Source of the DNA: Lachnospiraceae bacterium
Lineage (GTDB): Bacteria; Bacillota; Clostridia; Lachnospirales; Lachnospiraceae
Direction of reading: 5' to 3'
Length of the DNA stretch: 64,000 nt
Assembly: GCA_022792835.1 (NCBI GenBank)
Contig: JAAWBT010000014.1
Span: 16,590 to 80,589, forward strand
Shown here: in pieces, positions 36,441 through 45,222 of the stretch
Layout: each line of letters begins with the position of its first letter
Numbering within the stretch: the first letter of the stretch is position 1
The notes under the pieces: generated by a model
Told to the model about the DNA's origin: nothing
What the model saw: the letters and a program-made list of their open reading frames with translations, nothing else
Database searches by the model: none
Program-made: the position numbers and the translations under genes

Positions 36441-37009
36441 ATGCTCACCTCTCCCAAGTAGCCAAGCAAAAGAAGCTTTTCTTCTTCTGCCACTCGTTTC
36501 TTTAAGGCTTCCACCCGCAGCTGCTTCAAATAAATTTCTCCTATGATTCTCTGTCTCTCCAAAGGGGGCAGAGGAGGGAGCTCCAATTCCCTCAACTGTT
36601 TCAAGGTGTATTTCAAAATAGAGGACCCCTGCAGTCCTGCCTGAAACTGTTTTTGAATTCTCCTGTCCTCATTTAAAAGATAAATCAAAAATGCCGGAAC
36701 TACAGAACCGTCTGTAAACATTTTGATGTAATTCTGTGTGTACAGATATCCTTCATGTCTCTTGCTCACCATACAGGCATTTCCCGATATCAGGCTGAAA
36801 ATCAGATCTCCTGCGAAAAGCGTGGACACCTCATCTCTGGTACAGATCTTTTTCCTCTCTCCACAAGTTGCTTCTATTCCAGCCAGATCCCCCAGCAAAT
36901 CATTCTGGCTGTAAATCCAATACACCGGTGCCTGGCTATCGGCGGATTCCCTGATTCGGAATTGAGGGGCACCCCCCACAAGCTTTACATGATTCTTCAA
37001 TCTGCCCAT
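36437..37009 (-). CDS. half-size HsdS-like protein (single TRD)
   Basis: QFRIRESADSQAPVYWIYSQNDLLGDLAGIE...ELELPPLPPLERQRIIGEIYLKQLRVEALKKRVAEEEKL; overlaps hsdR start by 4 bp; ATG at 37009 likelier than TTG at 37027. Confidence 0.7.
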   Translation of the reverse strand: MGRLKNHVKLVGGAPQFRIRESADSQAPVYWIYSQNDLLGDLAGIEATCGERKKICTRDEVSTLFAGDLIFSLISGNACMVSKRHEGYLYTQNYIKMFTDGSVVPAFLIYLLNEDRRIQKQFQAGLQGSSILKYTLKQLRELELPPLPPLERQRIIGEIYLKQLRVEALKKRVAEEEKLLLLGYLGEVSI

Positions 37010-37052
37010 TATTTTTGTGCCTTTCAAAAACTACATTTTCTTTGTCTTTTTT

Positions 37053-37081
37053 AGTATAACACCAACTTCTCCGTCTGTCAA
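37053..37081 (-). promoter_or_regulatory. consensus sigma-A promoter for the hsd/Kiwa operon
   Basis: Minus: TTGACA-gacggagaagttggtgt(17)-TATACT. Confidence 0.85.
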
Positions 37082-37189
37082 TTATAGTTTGTAATTTTAA
37101 TAAATCACATTTTTGTATCTTCATCTGGCATTATACCGTGAAACATGCTATACTATCCCTTAGTTTTGAGCAAAAGGAGGAAAAGCCTT

Positions 37190-38182
37190 ATGACCTGCAG
37201 CCACTGCGGCCTTGAACTGATTGAAAACGCAAAATTCTGTCCCCGGTGCGGCGCTCCTGCCACGCCTCCCCCCAAAACGCCGACACCGCCGCCCGCTCAA
37301 GACGCTTCTACGCCGCCCGCCTGCCAGGTTCCGGTCCGGAAGAAAAAGGGCAGCGCCACCGTCTGTTTTGCTCTCCTCTCCCTCATTCTGGCAGTGGTGC
37401 TGGTTCTTCAAAACCTTGGGATCATCGGCCTGATTGGGGAAACAGACAGGAGCAGCGCCAGAATGCGGATGGAAGGAGCCGGCTATGCTTCTGCCGAAGA
37501 GGCGGTGGAGGCTTACATAAATGCCTTGAAACAAGGGGATGTCCCAGCCGCTCTTTCTACCTTTGCCATTGAGACTTATGTGGACAGCTATGACACGCAG
37601 GCCGGTCTTTTCTATACAGGGGCATGGCTACCGGCCGTCAGTTCTGACGGCACCTATGAGCTCCTAGGCAGTGATTATGAGCGGCAACTCCGGTGTTTTT
37701 CCAGACAGGCCTCCATTACCCAGAAGCTTTACGGACAGCTCATCAATTACTCCGCTTATTTCCAGGAAGAAAAAATTTTTCTCAATAACGAAAACGGAAC
37801 ACCCGTCGCTTTTAGGGAGGAAGAGGACGTCAAAGAATTTCTCCGTGTTTATCGGGAAAGCTCTTTTGGAAAAGCTCTGGCTGAAATGGAACTGAAAGAC
37901 TTCGTGGACCCGAAAGACTTGTGTGAAGCCTATGGGTCTGAAGCCCATCTGAAAAACATGAGTGAGAGGGGGCAGCTCTTTGGCTGTGACGAATATAAAA
38001 GTGTCGCCGCCCGCATAAGCTTAAACGGAGAAACCTGGCTGCTCACCATGGACTGTATATGTTATGGAGGCCGCTGGTATAATCTGAGCCAGTCCAGCGT
38101 CTTGTCTAACATGCTGGGAGCCTCTGTCTACCTGTACGGACTGATCCCTTATTCCATAACAGGAAACAGCCTCTTTCCCTGA
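37190..38182 (+). CDS. zinc-ribbon, single-TM protein with extracytoplasmic domain
   Basis: MTCSHCGLELIENAKFCPRCGAPATPPPK; TM VCFALLSLILAVVLVLQNLGIIGLIG; SD AAAGGAGGAAAA. Confidence 0.75.
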   Translation: MTCSHCGLELIENAKFCPRCGAPATPPPKTPTPPPAQDASTPPACQVPVRKKKGSATVCFALLSLILAVVLVLQNLGIIGLIGETDRSSARMRMEGAGYASAEEAVEAYINALKQGDVPAALSTFAIETYVDSYDTQAGLFYTGAWLPAVSSDGTYELLGSDYERQLRCFSRQASITQKLYGQLINYSAYFQEEKIFLNNENGTPVAFREEEDVKEFLRVYRESSFGKALAEMELKDFVDPKDLCEAYGSEAHLKNMSERGQLFGCDEYKSVAARISLNGETWLLTMDCICYGGRWYNLSQSSVLSNMLGASVYLYGLIPYSITGNSLFP

Positions 38183-38228
38183 CTGTCCCTACTGGAAGCA
38201 TGGTTCAGCAGGCCGGCCCTGCGTATAC

Positions 38229-38287
38229 AAAAAGTCCCGGAAAGTCCTTCTTCCTGTACATAAAGGAAAGGAACTCCCGGGACTTTT
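38229..38287. terminator. intrinsic terminator
   Basis: AAAAAGTCCCGG ... CCCGGGACTTTTT. Confidence 0.75.
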
Positions 38288-38336
38288 TCCGGTCTTTTTG
38301 ATTGTTGTCTTTCTGTTTTATGGGGACTGAGGAAGT

Positions 38337-38888
38337 TTACGGATGCTGAATGGCAGACCGTACCTCAGCCGACACCTCGTCACTTACCAGCACCTTAAGA
38401 AGCTCCAGCCCTTGGTCAATGGCAAAACCAAGGCCCCGGCCCGTGACCACATTGCCGTCTCGCACCACACCTTCACTGGAATGCTCTGCCCCGAGGAGTT
38501 TGTCCTCCCATCCAGGATAACAGGTGGCCCGCTTTCCCTCCAGGCAGTGGTACTTTCCGAGAACACTGGGCGCCGCGCAGATGGCCGCCAATACTTTTCC
38601 TTCTCCTTTAAACTTCTGGAGCATCTCTCCCAGTTCCTCGTGCTCCGAAAGATGAGTGGTTCCGGGCATGCCTCCCGGCAGAAAGATTCCATCGCAGGCA
38701 TCACAGCCTTCTTTTGACCACATACAGTCCGCCCGGACCGCAATCTTATGGGATCCGGTCACCAAAAGCTCCTCCCCCATGGAAGCCAGTACCACTTCAA
38801 CTCCACCTCTTCTTAAAATATCCACAACCGCCAGACACTCCACCTCTTCCAGGCCTTCTGCCATGCAGACATATATCTTGCTGCCCAT
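38337..38888 (-). CDS. DJ-1/PfpI family protein
   Basis: KIYVCMAEGLEEVECLAVVDILRRGGVEVVLAS; VLAAICAAPSVLG. Confidence 0.92.
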   Translation of the reverse strand: MGSKIYVCMAEGLEEVECLAVVDILRRGGVEVVLASMGEELLVTGSHKIAVRADCMWSKEGCDACDGIFLPGGMPGTTHLSEHEELGEMLQKFKGEGKVLAAICAAPSVLGKYHCLEGKRATCYPGWEDKLLGAEHSSEGVVRDGNVVTGRGLGFAIDQGLELLKVLVSDEVSAEVRSAIQHP

Positions 38889-39044
38889 AATTATAACCTC
38901 CTCCTGTTAATCTTCTTCACTATAACACAACAGGTTTATTATACCATTTCATCTGGTCTTTCACAATGGAGGATTTCTTTTCTCATCCAAATATGTTAGG
39001 ATAGGGACAATAACTACTTTTTCTAATGCTGAAAGGAGCCTCTT

Positions 39045-39476
39045 ATGGAAATTGAACGGAAATTTCTGGTAAAGAAACTGCCGGAAAACCTGGAAACTTA
39101 TCCTTGTCTGCTCATTGAGCAGGCTTATCTGTGCACAGACCCAGTAGTCCGCATCCGCCGTCAGAATGACGATTATTATATGACCTACAAAGGGCGGGGC
39201 CTTATGGAACGGGAAGAATACAATCTCCCCTTAAATGCCAAAGCCTATGTCCATCTCAAGACCAAGGCAGACGGACGCGCCATCACCAAAAAACGTTACT
39301 GTATTCCCCTTGGGACGCTTACCATTGAGCTGGATATTTTTTCCTCTCCAGAGGGCCTTATCTTGGCTGAAGTGGAATTTCCAACAAGAGAAGCGGCCCT
39401 CTCCTTCACGCCCCCTGAATGGTTTGGAAAGGACGTGACAAAAGACAGCCGCTATCACAACAGCAACATGATTTAA
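39045..39476 (+). CDS. CYTH-domain protein
   Basis: MEIERKFLVKKLPENLETYP (ExExK); IELDIF, EVEFPTREAA. Confidence 0.92.
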   Translation: MEIERKFLVKKLPENLETYPCLLIEQAYLCTDPVVRIRRQNDDYYMTYKGRGLMEREEYNLPLNAKAYVHLKTKADGRAITKKRYCIPLGTLTIELDIFSSPEGLILAEVEFPTREAALSFTPPEWFGKDVTKDSRYHNSNMI

Positions 39477-40546
39477 TTTTTTTCTTCCGCTTTTTCCGGA
39501 AAATGGATATCCACAAACCGCTTTTTTACCAGAAGAAAATCCTGGATGCTTTTCATAATATGATACAGGATTGCCCGGCCTTCCAGCTCCTCCCTGTCGA
39601 TTGGCAGAGGCTCCTTCCCCATATCCTCAAACATTTCCTCCAGCCGCTCAAGCTGCGGCCCGGGCACATTGAGCTCTGTCACATGATCTGCCAGGTAAAG
39701 CATATAGTCCGCCACCAGCCTCGCCTGGTCCGGCACGATGCGCAGCCACCACATTCCAGAGTGAAGGTTATAGAGGGTCTTGCACTGATCCATTCTCATC
39801 TCGAAATAATCAATGTAATACTCCGGATCGGCGCGAAACGAATTTTCCTGGTATTCGTAAGCCTCCCTGATGTATTCCCGGATCGCCTCCTCCAGCCTGC
39901 CCACATGCCCCCACACATCCACTTCCATAATTTTGTTGGAAAGATAGGCTGCTACCTCCCCAAAAATAAACTGCAGCTGTTCCTCCGTATAAGCCATTTT
40001 GTCCCTGAGGTGCTCCTCCTGGCTGCGGTTGTGGTGAAACAGATTCAGCACAAAGGCAATGGCGCTCCCGATAAACACCAGCAGAAATTCATTGAGGAAA
40101 AAAGACGGACTGAAATCCAACGTTGTCAGAAAATGGGTTCCGATCACTGCATTGACCGACAGGGTTGCCATCCAACCCGACACCTGGCACATAACAACTG
40201 TCAGGAAAATAAAGACTCCAAATGCAAGCCATTCACTCCGAAAAGGAATAAAGGTAATCCATGAGAACAAGACAACCACCGCAAAAGTCACAAACCGGGC
40301 AAGGGCCAGCTTGATGGTCCCCCGCTTTGTGGTCACCAGTGTAAGCAGCGTCACAATCCCCGCCGAAGCAGAAAACTGCAGTTCGAGAAGCTCCGCCACA
40401 TAAATGGCAATACTGCTTCCCACTGCAATTTTCGCGGCAAGCATCAATATTTTAATAATCTGCCTTTTCCCTGGCAACAGCATTTTCTTTAAACGTTCTC
40501 TCAATCCTCTTCCTCCCTTTGTATCCTGTCTACAGTCTCTCCTCAT
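39473..40546 (-). CDS. aromatic acid exporter (ArAE_1/FUSC-like) family membrane protein
   Basis: Four N-terminal TM helices plus a long cytosolic helical C-terminal domain. Confidence 0.75.
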   Translation of the reverse strand: MRRDCRQDTKGGRGLRERLKKMLLPGKRQIIKILMLAAKIAVGSSIAIYVAELLELQFSASAGIVTLLTLVTTKRGTIKLALARFVTFAVVVLFSWITFIPFRSEWLAFGVFIFLTVVMCQVSGWMATLSVNAVIGTHFLTTLDFSPSFFLNEFLLVFIGSAIAFVLNLFHHNRSQEEHLRDKMAYTEEQLQFIFGEVAAYLSNKIMEVDVWGHVGRLEEAIREYIREAYEYQENSFRADPEYYIDYFEMRMDQCKTLYNLHSGMWWLRIVPDQARLVADYMLYLADHVTELNVPGPQLERLEEMFEDMGKEPLPIDREELEGRAILYHIMKSIQDFLLVKKRFVDIHFPEKAEEKN

Positions 40547-40605
40547 CCCCGTGCTGTTTTTACGAGATCAAACACTCTGTTTCGGTCATTATAGCATTTC
40601 TTCCT

Positions 40606-40887
40606 CTATAAAGTAAATAGGTGATCATCCTTCAGTGGGATCTGATGCAGATATTTTTCCTTCGTGGCCATTCCTCCCCGGATATGCCTCTCCGACTTAT
40701 TCACATCCAGCACAAGGCGGGCTCTGGAGGCTAGAGTCGGATTGATCCGCACAAGACGATCTGTTACGTCTTTATGTACCGTACTCTTGCTGATTCCAAA
40801 TTTTTTCGCAGTCTGACGCACGGTCGCATTGGTTTCAATAATATAATTGGCAATTTCCACTGCCCGCTCTTCGATATAATCTTTCAA
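40606..40887 (-). CDS. spoIIID: sporulation transcriptional regulator SpoIIID
   Basis: MKDYIEERAVEIANYIIETNATVRQTAKKFGISKSTVHKDVTDRL...HIRGGMATKEKY. Confidence 0.96.
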   Translation of the reverse strand: MKDYIEERAVEIANYIIETNATVRQTAKKFGISKSTVHKDVTDRLVRINPTLASRARLVLDVNKSERHIRGGMATKEKYLHQIPLKDDHLFTL

Positions 40888-40974
40888 GACCTAATCCCTG
40901 CAACTGTTTTTTACATATTATGCAGAAAGGTTTCTGATTATTAGTCTTTCCCTGCAGGCTGATCCCGACATCCG

Positions 40975-41005
40975 AGAAAACACCCCGGGCTGCAGATTCC
41001 CGGGG
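40975..41005 (-). terminator. intrinsic terminator
   Basis: CCCCGGGctgcagattCCCGGGG, minus-strand TGTTTTC. Confidence 0.7.
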
Positions 41006-41011
41006 CGCCGT

Positions 41012-41662
41012 CTATCCTTCCTTATACATATTTCGGATTTCCTTCAGATATCTTTTGTACTCCTTAATCAGCTCAGGCGGTCCGGAGAGCCGTACCTGAC
41101 AGCCGAATCTGGCCAGCCAGCCATAAAATTCCCCTCCTGGCTTTATTTTAAACTTAAGAGTTCTGCTTCCAGCCTTCTTTCCGCTCTTCATACGGACAAA
41201 TCTCTCCCCCCCAAGCTCCTTCCAGATAAGCGCACTTGTCTCTTCTTCACAGACAAGCGCTGTCTTTAACTCCCCCAAAACCAGCCACTCTGGCAATGTA
41301 TCCGGATTGATTTCCCCCTCGGAAGGGGATGACGGAAGACCAATTTTTTCCGCATTTTCCTCATCTCCCGGACAAGGCCCTGTCCTTGGAAGCCCTTCCC
41401 GGCCTTCTTTTTCCAGATAGTATCCCGCCATGCGCCCTTTCCTCGCCGCGACAGGGTAACCGAATCTGCGAAGAGCGTCCAGGTCGTCATAAATCCGCTT
41501 CCGCTCCGCCTGGATCCCATGGGCGGCAAGCTCCCCCAGAATCTCCCGCATTGTCACCACATGTGTCTCGTCACTCTGCTCTAAAAGCTTCAATATGTAC
41601 AAAACTTTCAATTTCTGATTGGCCGCTCTCGCCATATCCGTCCCTCCTCTCCGCAAATACAT
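41012..41662 (-). CDS. HTH/WYL-type transcriptional regulator
   Basis: KLKVLYILKLLEQSDETHVVTMREILGELAAHGIQAERKRIYDDLDALRRFGYPV. Confidence 0.8.
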   Translation of the reverse strand: MYLRRGGTDMARAANQKLKVLYILKLLEQSDETHVVTMREILGELAAHGIQAERKRIYDDLDALRRFGYPVAARKGRMAGYYLEKEGREGLPRTGPCPGDEENAEKIGLPSSPSEGEINPDTLPEWLVLGELKTALVCEEETSALIWKELGGERFVRMKSGKKAGSRTLKFKIKPGGEFYGWLARFGCQVRLSGPPELIKEYKRYLKEIRNMYKEG

Positions 41663-41732
41663 TTCAGCGCCGTCAAGGGCCGCCCGGGCATCAAACCCCC
41701 TATAATTGTCCTGAAAATTTTATATATTCAAG

Positions 41733-42014
41733 GATACCATCGGTTGACAAGGACACACTCGCTCCAGTCTGCATGATTTGCCGGTTTTTCCGCGTTGTCC
41801 TCTCTCCGCGTACATCCGGTACGCCTCTGTCGTCCGCCTTGAAAAACAGCCAAATCACTGCAGGTGGAGTCAGGGAGTCGGAAAGAGGGGAATTTTCCCA
41901 TGGGCAAGGCACTGGAACGACGCGTACAGAGAGGTACACGGAGAGAAAGTAACGCAGCTCATGTAGAAATCCCCCCTTCTCCGACCGTGTATGCTCTTGT
42001 GAACCGATGGTATC
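41733..42014. mobile_element. MITE-like element, long form (282 bp) with 19-bp terminal inverted repeats and internal inverted repeat
   Basis: GATACCATCGGTTgACAAG ... CTTGTgAACCGATGGTATC (18/19); about 180 bp (41791-41970) absent from the 17924-18022 copy. Confidence 0.78.
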
Positions 42015-43524
42015 AATACCGGTTATATACATGCACCAGAAATCTTAAAAATCCAGCTTCCTGGGAGCCAAGCTGTCCCTCTCTCAGCCTCCATTTCCAG
42101 TTCCCCCCCAGAGTCGAAGGAAAATTCATCCTGGCAGAATTATCCAGACCAAGTACATCCTGAGCCTGGAAGATCACCACATCTGCAATGCTGCCGTAAG
42201 CCTGCCGGAACAGCCCCTCTACAATATCATCTCGCTTTCTCGTGCCCAGCAGTTCAAACAGATAAGTCAGCACCTCATCCGACTTGTCGCAGAACAGCCC
42301 TGTCAGCGTCTCGTTGTCATGAGTTCCCCCATAGGCAACACAGTTGGAGGTTCTGTAATTGTGCGGCAGATGCTCGTTGGCCGGATCGCCGTCAAAGCCA
42401 AAAGCCAGAACTTTCATGCCCGGATAGCCATTCGCCTTGAGAAGCTCTCTCACTTCCGGCGTCACCGTTCCCAGATCCTCAGCGATGATCTTCATATTTC
42501 CGGCTTCTTCATTGATCACATCCGTAAGCTTTGTTCCAGGCCCAGGCTGATAAGAACCAGTTCTGCTGTCCTTTGCGCCTCCCGGCACTGCATAATATCT
42601 GGTAATCCCAATAAAATGGTCAATCCGGAGCGCATCATACAGTTCTCTTGAAGAGATGATCCTCCTGCGCCACCAGGTAAAATCGTCTTTTTCCATTGCC
42701 TCCCAGTCATAAAGAGGGTTTCCCCAAAGCTGCCCCGTCTCGCTGAAAGCATCCGGCGGCACCCCGGCAATGAATTTCGGCAGAAGATTCTCCTCATCCA
42801 ACTGGAACAGACCTGGATGGCTCCACACGTCGGCACTGTCAAGAGCCGCGTAAATGGGAATATCGCCAATGATCTGGATCCCCTTTTCCTTCGCATAAGC
42901 CTTAAGCTTCCTCCACTGCCGGAAGAAGTAGTACTGGCAGAACTCCCAAAAATCAATCTCCTCCTTCAGAAGCTCCCTGTATCTGATAAGGGTTTCTTCC
43001 TTGCGGAATCGAAGATCCGGCTCCCACAGAAGCCAGCTCTCGTTCTCGAACTGCCCCTTACAGGCCATATAAAGGGCATAATCCTCCAGCCAGTAGACAT
43101 TTTCCTCCTGGAATGCCTTAAATTCCGCTGTCTCTTTGTGATGGCTGCTCCCAAAGGCTTTCCTGAGGACCCGGAATCGGTTCCGGTAAATGTCTTCATA
43201 GGAAACATAAGACTCCTGGTCGCCCCAGAAGAACTTCTCTGCATCCCACTTCTCCAGAAGTCCTTCTTCCATCAAAAACTCCAGATCAATAAAATAGGGA
43301 TTTCCGGCAAAGGCAGAAAAAGACTGATAGGGGCTGTCTCCGTAGCTTGTCGGCCCCATGGGGAGCACCTGCCAGTATTTCTGTCCTGCACATTTCAGGA
43401 AATCAATAAACTCGTAAGCCGCCTTTCCAAAAGTTCCGATTCCATAAGGGGACGGAAGGCTGGTAATCGGAAGCAAAACTCCTGCTCCCCTCTCCAAAGT
43501 CTGATTTTTCATCATTACCTCCAT
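42013..43524 (-). CDS. malQ: 4-alpha-glucanotransferase
   Basis: RGAGVLLPITSLPSPYGIGTFGKAAYEFIDFL; IIAEDLGTVTPEVRELL; DNSARMNFPSTLGGNWKWRL. Confidence 0.95.
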   Translation of the reverse strand: MEVMMKNQTLERGAGVLLPITSLPSPYGIGTFGKAAYEFIDFLKCAGQKYWQVLPMGPTSYGDSPYQSFSAFAGNPYFIDLEFLMEEGLLEKWDAEKFFWGDQESYVSYEDIYRNRFRVLRKAFGSSHHKETAEFKAFQEENVYWLEDYALYMACKGQFENESWLLWEPDLRFRKEETLIRYRELLKEEIDFWEFCQYYFFRQWRKLKAYAKEKGIQIIGDIPIYAALDSADVWSHPGLFQLDEENLLPKFIAGVPPDAFSETGQLWGNPLYDWEAMEKDDFTWWRRRIISSRELYDALRIDHFIGITRYYAVPGGAKDSRTGSYQPGPGTKLTDVINEEAGNMKIIAEDLGTVTPEVRELLKANGYPGMKVLAFGFDGDPANEHLPHNYRTSNCVAYGGTHDNETLTGLFCDKSDEVLTYLFELLGTRKRDDIVEGLFRQAYGSIADVVIFQAQDVLGLDNSARMNFPSTLGGNWKWRLREGQLGSQEAGFLRFLVHVYNRY

Positions 43525-43579
43525 TCTGTACGTGCTTTACAGCATTGCATACCCCGTTTTATTGGGTACAAACAGGTAT

Positions 43580-43602
43580 GGGTGAACTACCTTTGTTCAC
43601 CC
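43580..43602. promoter_or_regulatory. dyad-symmetric candidate operator upstream of malQ
   Basis: GGGTGAAC-tacctttt/g-GTTCACCC, perfect 8-bp arms. Confidence 0.5.
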
Positions 43603-43682
43603 TTTCCTCCTCCCTGACACACTTTTTGTTTTTCTTCTATTATTTATTATACTGAAAAAACAGAGAACATACAAGAAAAACC

Positions 43683-45209
43683 TTATTCTTCTGTCAAAAA
43701 AGGCCCTGTCTTTCCGCTCACAATAAACCCAATATCTGAAATCTCTCCGCCGGCCGGAATCTGGCGGTTGTAATCCACAGCAGAGATCGAAAGCATATCT
43801 CCTTCCGTCTTGTAAGCTCCATTCCAGCCATCAGACAGATCAATGTCTTCCGGAAACACCAGAGACACCTTCCAGCCATCCACATCCTGTTCCGAAGAAT
43901 TGATCACCGTAAGCCCATACTGGCAGAACACTCTGCCGTCTGCTTCCCAAGAATTTTTAAGCTCCGTCCGGTAGAGGATACCCGTTGTATCCGCCGTTCT
44001 TTCTCCTTCTTTTTTTTGAGTATCTTCTTCTGTTTCTTCAACTCCCCCATCTGCAGTTTCCCCCTCCTTGTGCGCTCCTGTAAGCGTTTTGTACAGCCAC
44101 GTTCCGGACTCACTTAAATCCTCCGGCTCAAAACCGGAGACCTTCCTGCAGCTCTCCTTGAATATCGCTGAAGTTTCTGCTTTATTGGACAGATTCCAAG
44201 CCACATAGCTGACGCCGCACGCTTCCATCGTCTCTACCCATGCATCCGCCTGCCCCTCGTCAATATCCCCATTGCCGCTGGCATCGCAGATGCCATACTC
44301 CGACACAAAAACAGGGAGTCCGTCCTCAATCGCTTTCTTCATGGTATCCCGCAGCCAGTCCGTATGGGTGGCTGCGTAGAAGTGGAGAGTATACATAATA
44401 TTTTCATATCCGGTTATAGGATCGGCTGCCGCCTGATCGACCATCTGCGACCAGTTTGGCGTCCCCACCAAAATCACCCCGTCTGGATCCTTTTCCCGGA
44501 TCACGCCTATGATCTTCTCTGCATAGCCTTTGATATCCTCCCACCCTGTATTTCCGTTAGGCTCATTACAGATCTCATAAAGTACATGATCACAGTCTTT
44601 GTAGGCCTCTGACATCTCCCGGAAAAAATCTGCCGCCTCGCTCAAATACTGATTTGGATCCCCATCTGACAAAATATGCCAGTCAATAATCACATACATG
44701 TCTTGGTTTACGGCATAGTCCACTCCCCGGTGAATCAATGCCTTCAGCTCTTCTTTGTTTCCGTCGCTGCAATACCCTCCGGATTCTGCCGTGTACATGG
44801 CAAGCCGCACAACATTGACCTTCCACTCTGTACGAAGCTGCCGGAAGCAGTCCTCATTGACATATTCCGGAAACCAGGAAAGCCCGTGGGTGCTGATTCC
44901 CCGGAGTCTTACCGGATTTCCATTCTGATCCACCAGCGCCGTCCCTTCCACCCGGAGAGCGCCGCACACTGCCGGCGTATCCAGCGCCTCTGTCTGGCTT
45001 TCCGTCTCCGTTTCTGCAGTCTCCGTCTCCGGCAAAGGCGTTTCTGATTCCGGCCTGGTTTCTTCTTTTTGAGACAGCGTCTCTTCCTCCGTCTGCACGT
45101 TTCCCTCTGTCTGCTGTCTGCCCTCTTCTGCCTTTTCCAGCTCTCTGCCGCCGCACCCTACAGTTCCCAAAAAGCCAAGCAGCAAAAAGACACTGATTAT
45201 TTTTCTCAT
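43683..45209 (-). CDS. lipoprotein GH5-family cellulase with C-terminal CBM2-like module
   Basis: Lipobox LGTVGCGG; Ser/Thr/Glu linker; LRGISTHGLSWFPEYVNEDCF; YEICNEPNG; PVFVSEYGICDASGNG; C-term SWEADGRVFCQYGLTVINSSEQDVDGWKVSLVFP. Confidence 0.85.
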   Translation of the reverse strand: MRKIISVFLLLGFLGTVGCGGRELEKAEEGRQQTEGNVQTEEETLSQKEETRPESETPLPETETAETETESQTEALDTPAVCGALRVEGTALVDQNGNPVRLRGISTHGLSWFPEYVNEDCFRQLRTEWKVNVVRLAMYTAESGGYCSDGNKEELKALIHRGVDYAVNQDMYVIIDWHILSDGDPNQYLSEAADFFREMSEAYKDCDHVLYEICNEPNGNTGWEDIKGYAEKIIGVIREKDPDGVILVGTPNWSQMVDQAAADPITGYENIMYTLHFYAATHTDWLRDTMKKAIEDGLPVFVSEYGICDASGNGDIDEGQADAWVETMEACGVSYVAWNLSNKAETSAIFKESCRKVSGFEPEDLSESGTWLYKTLTGAHKEGETADGGVEETEEDTQKKEGERTADTTGILYRTELKNSWEADGRVFCQYGLTVINSSEQDVDGWKVSLVFPEDIDLSDGWNGAYKTEGDMLSISAVDYNRQIPAGGEISDIGFIVSGKTGPFLTEE

Positions 45210-45222
45210 ATACCCCTCTCTG

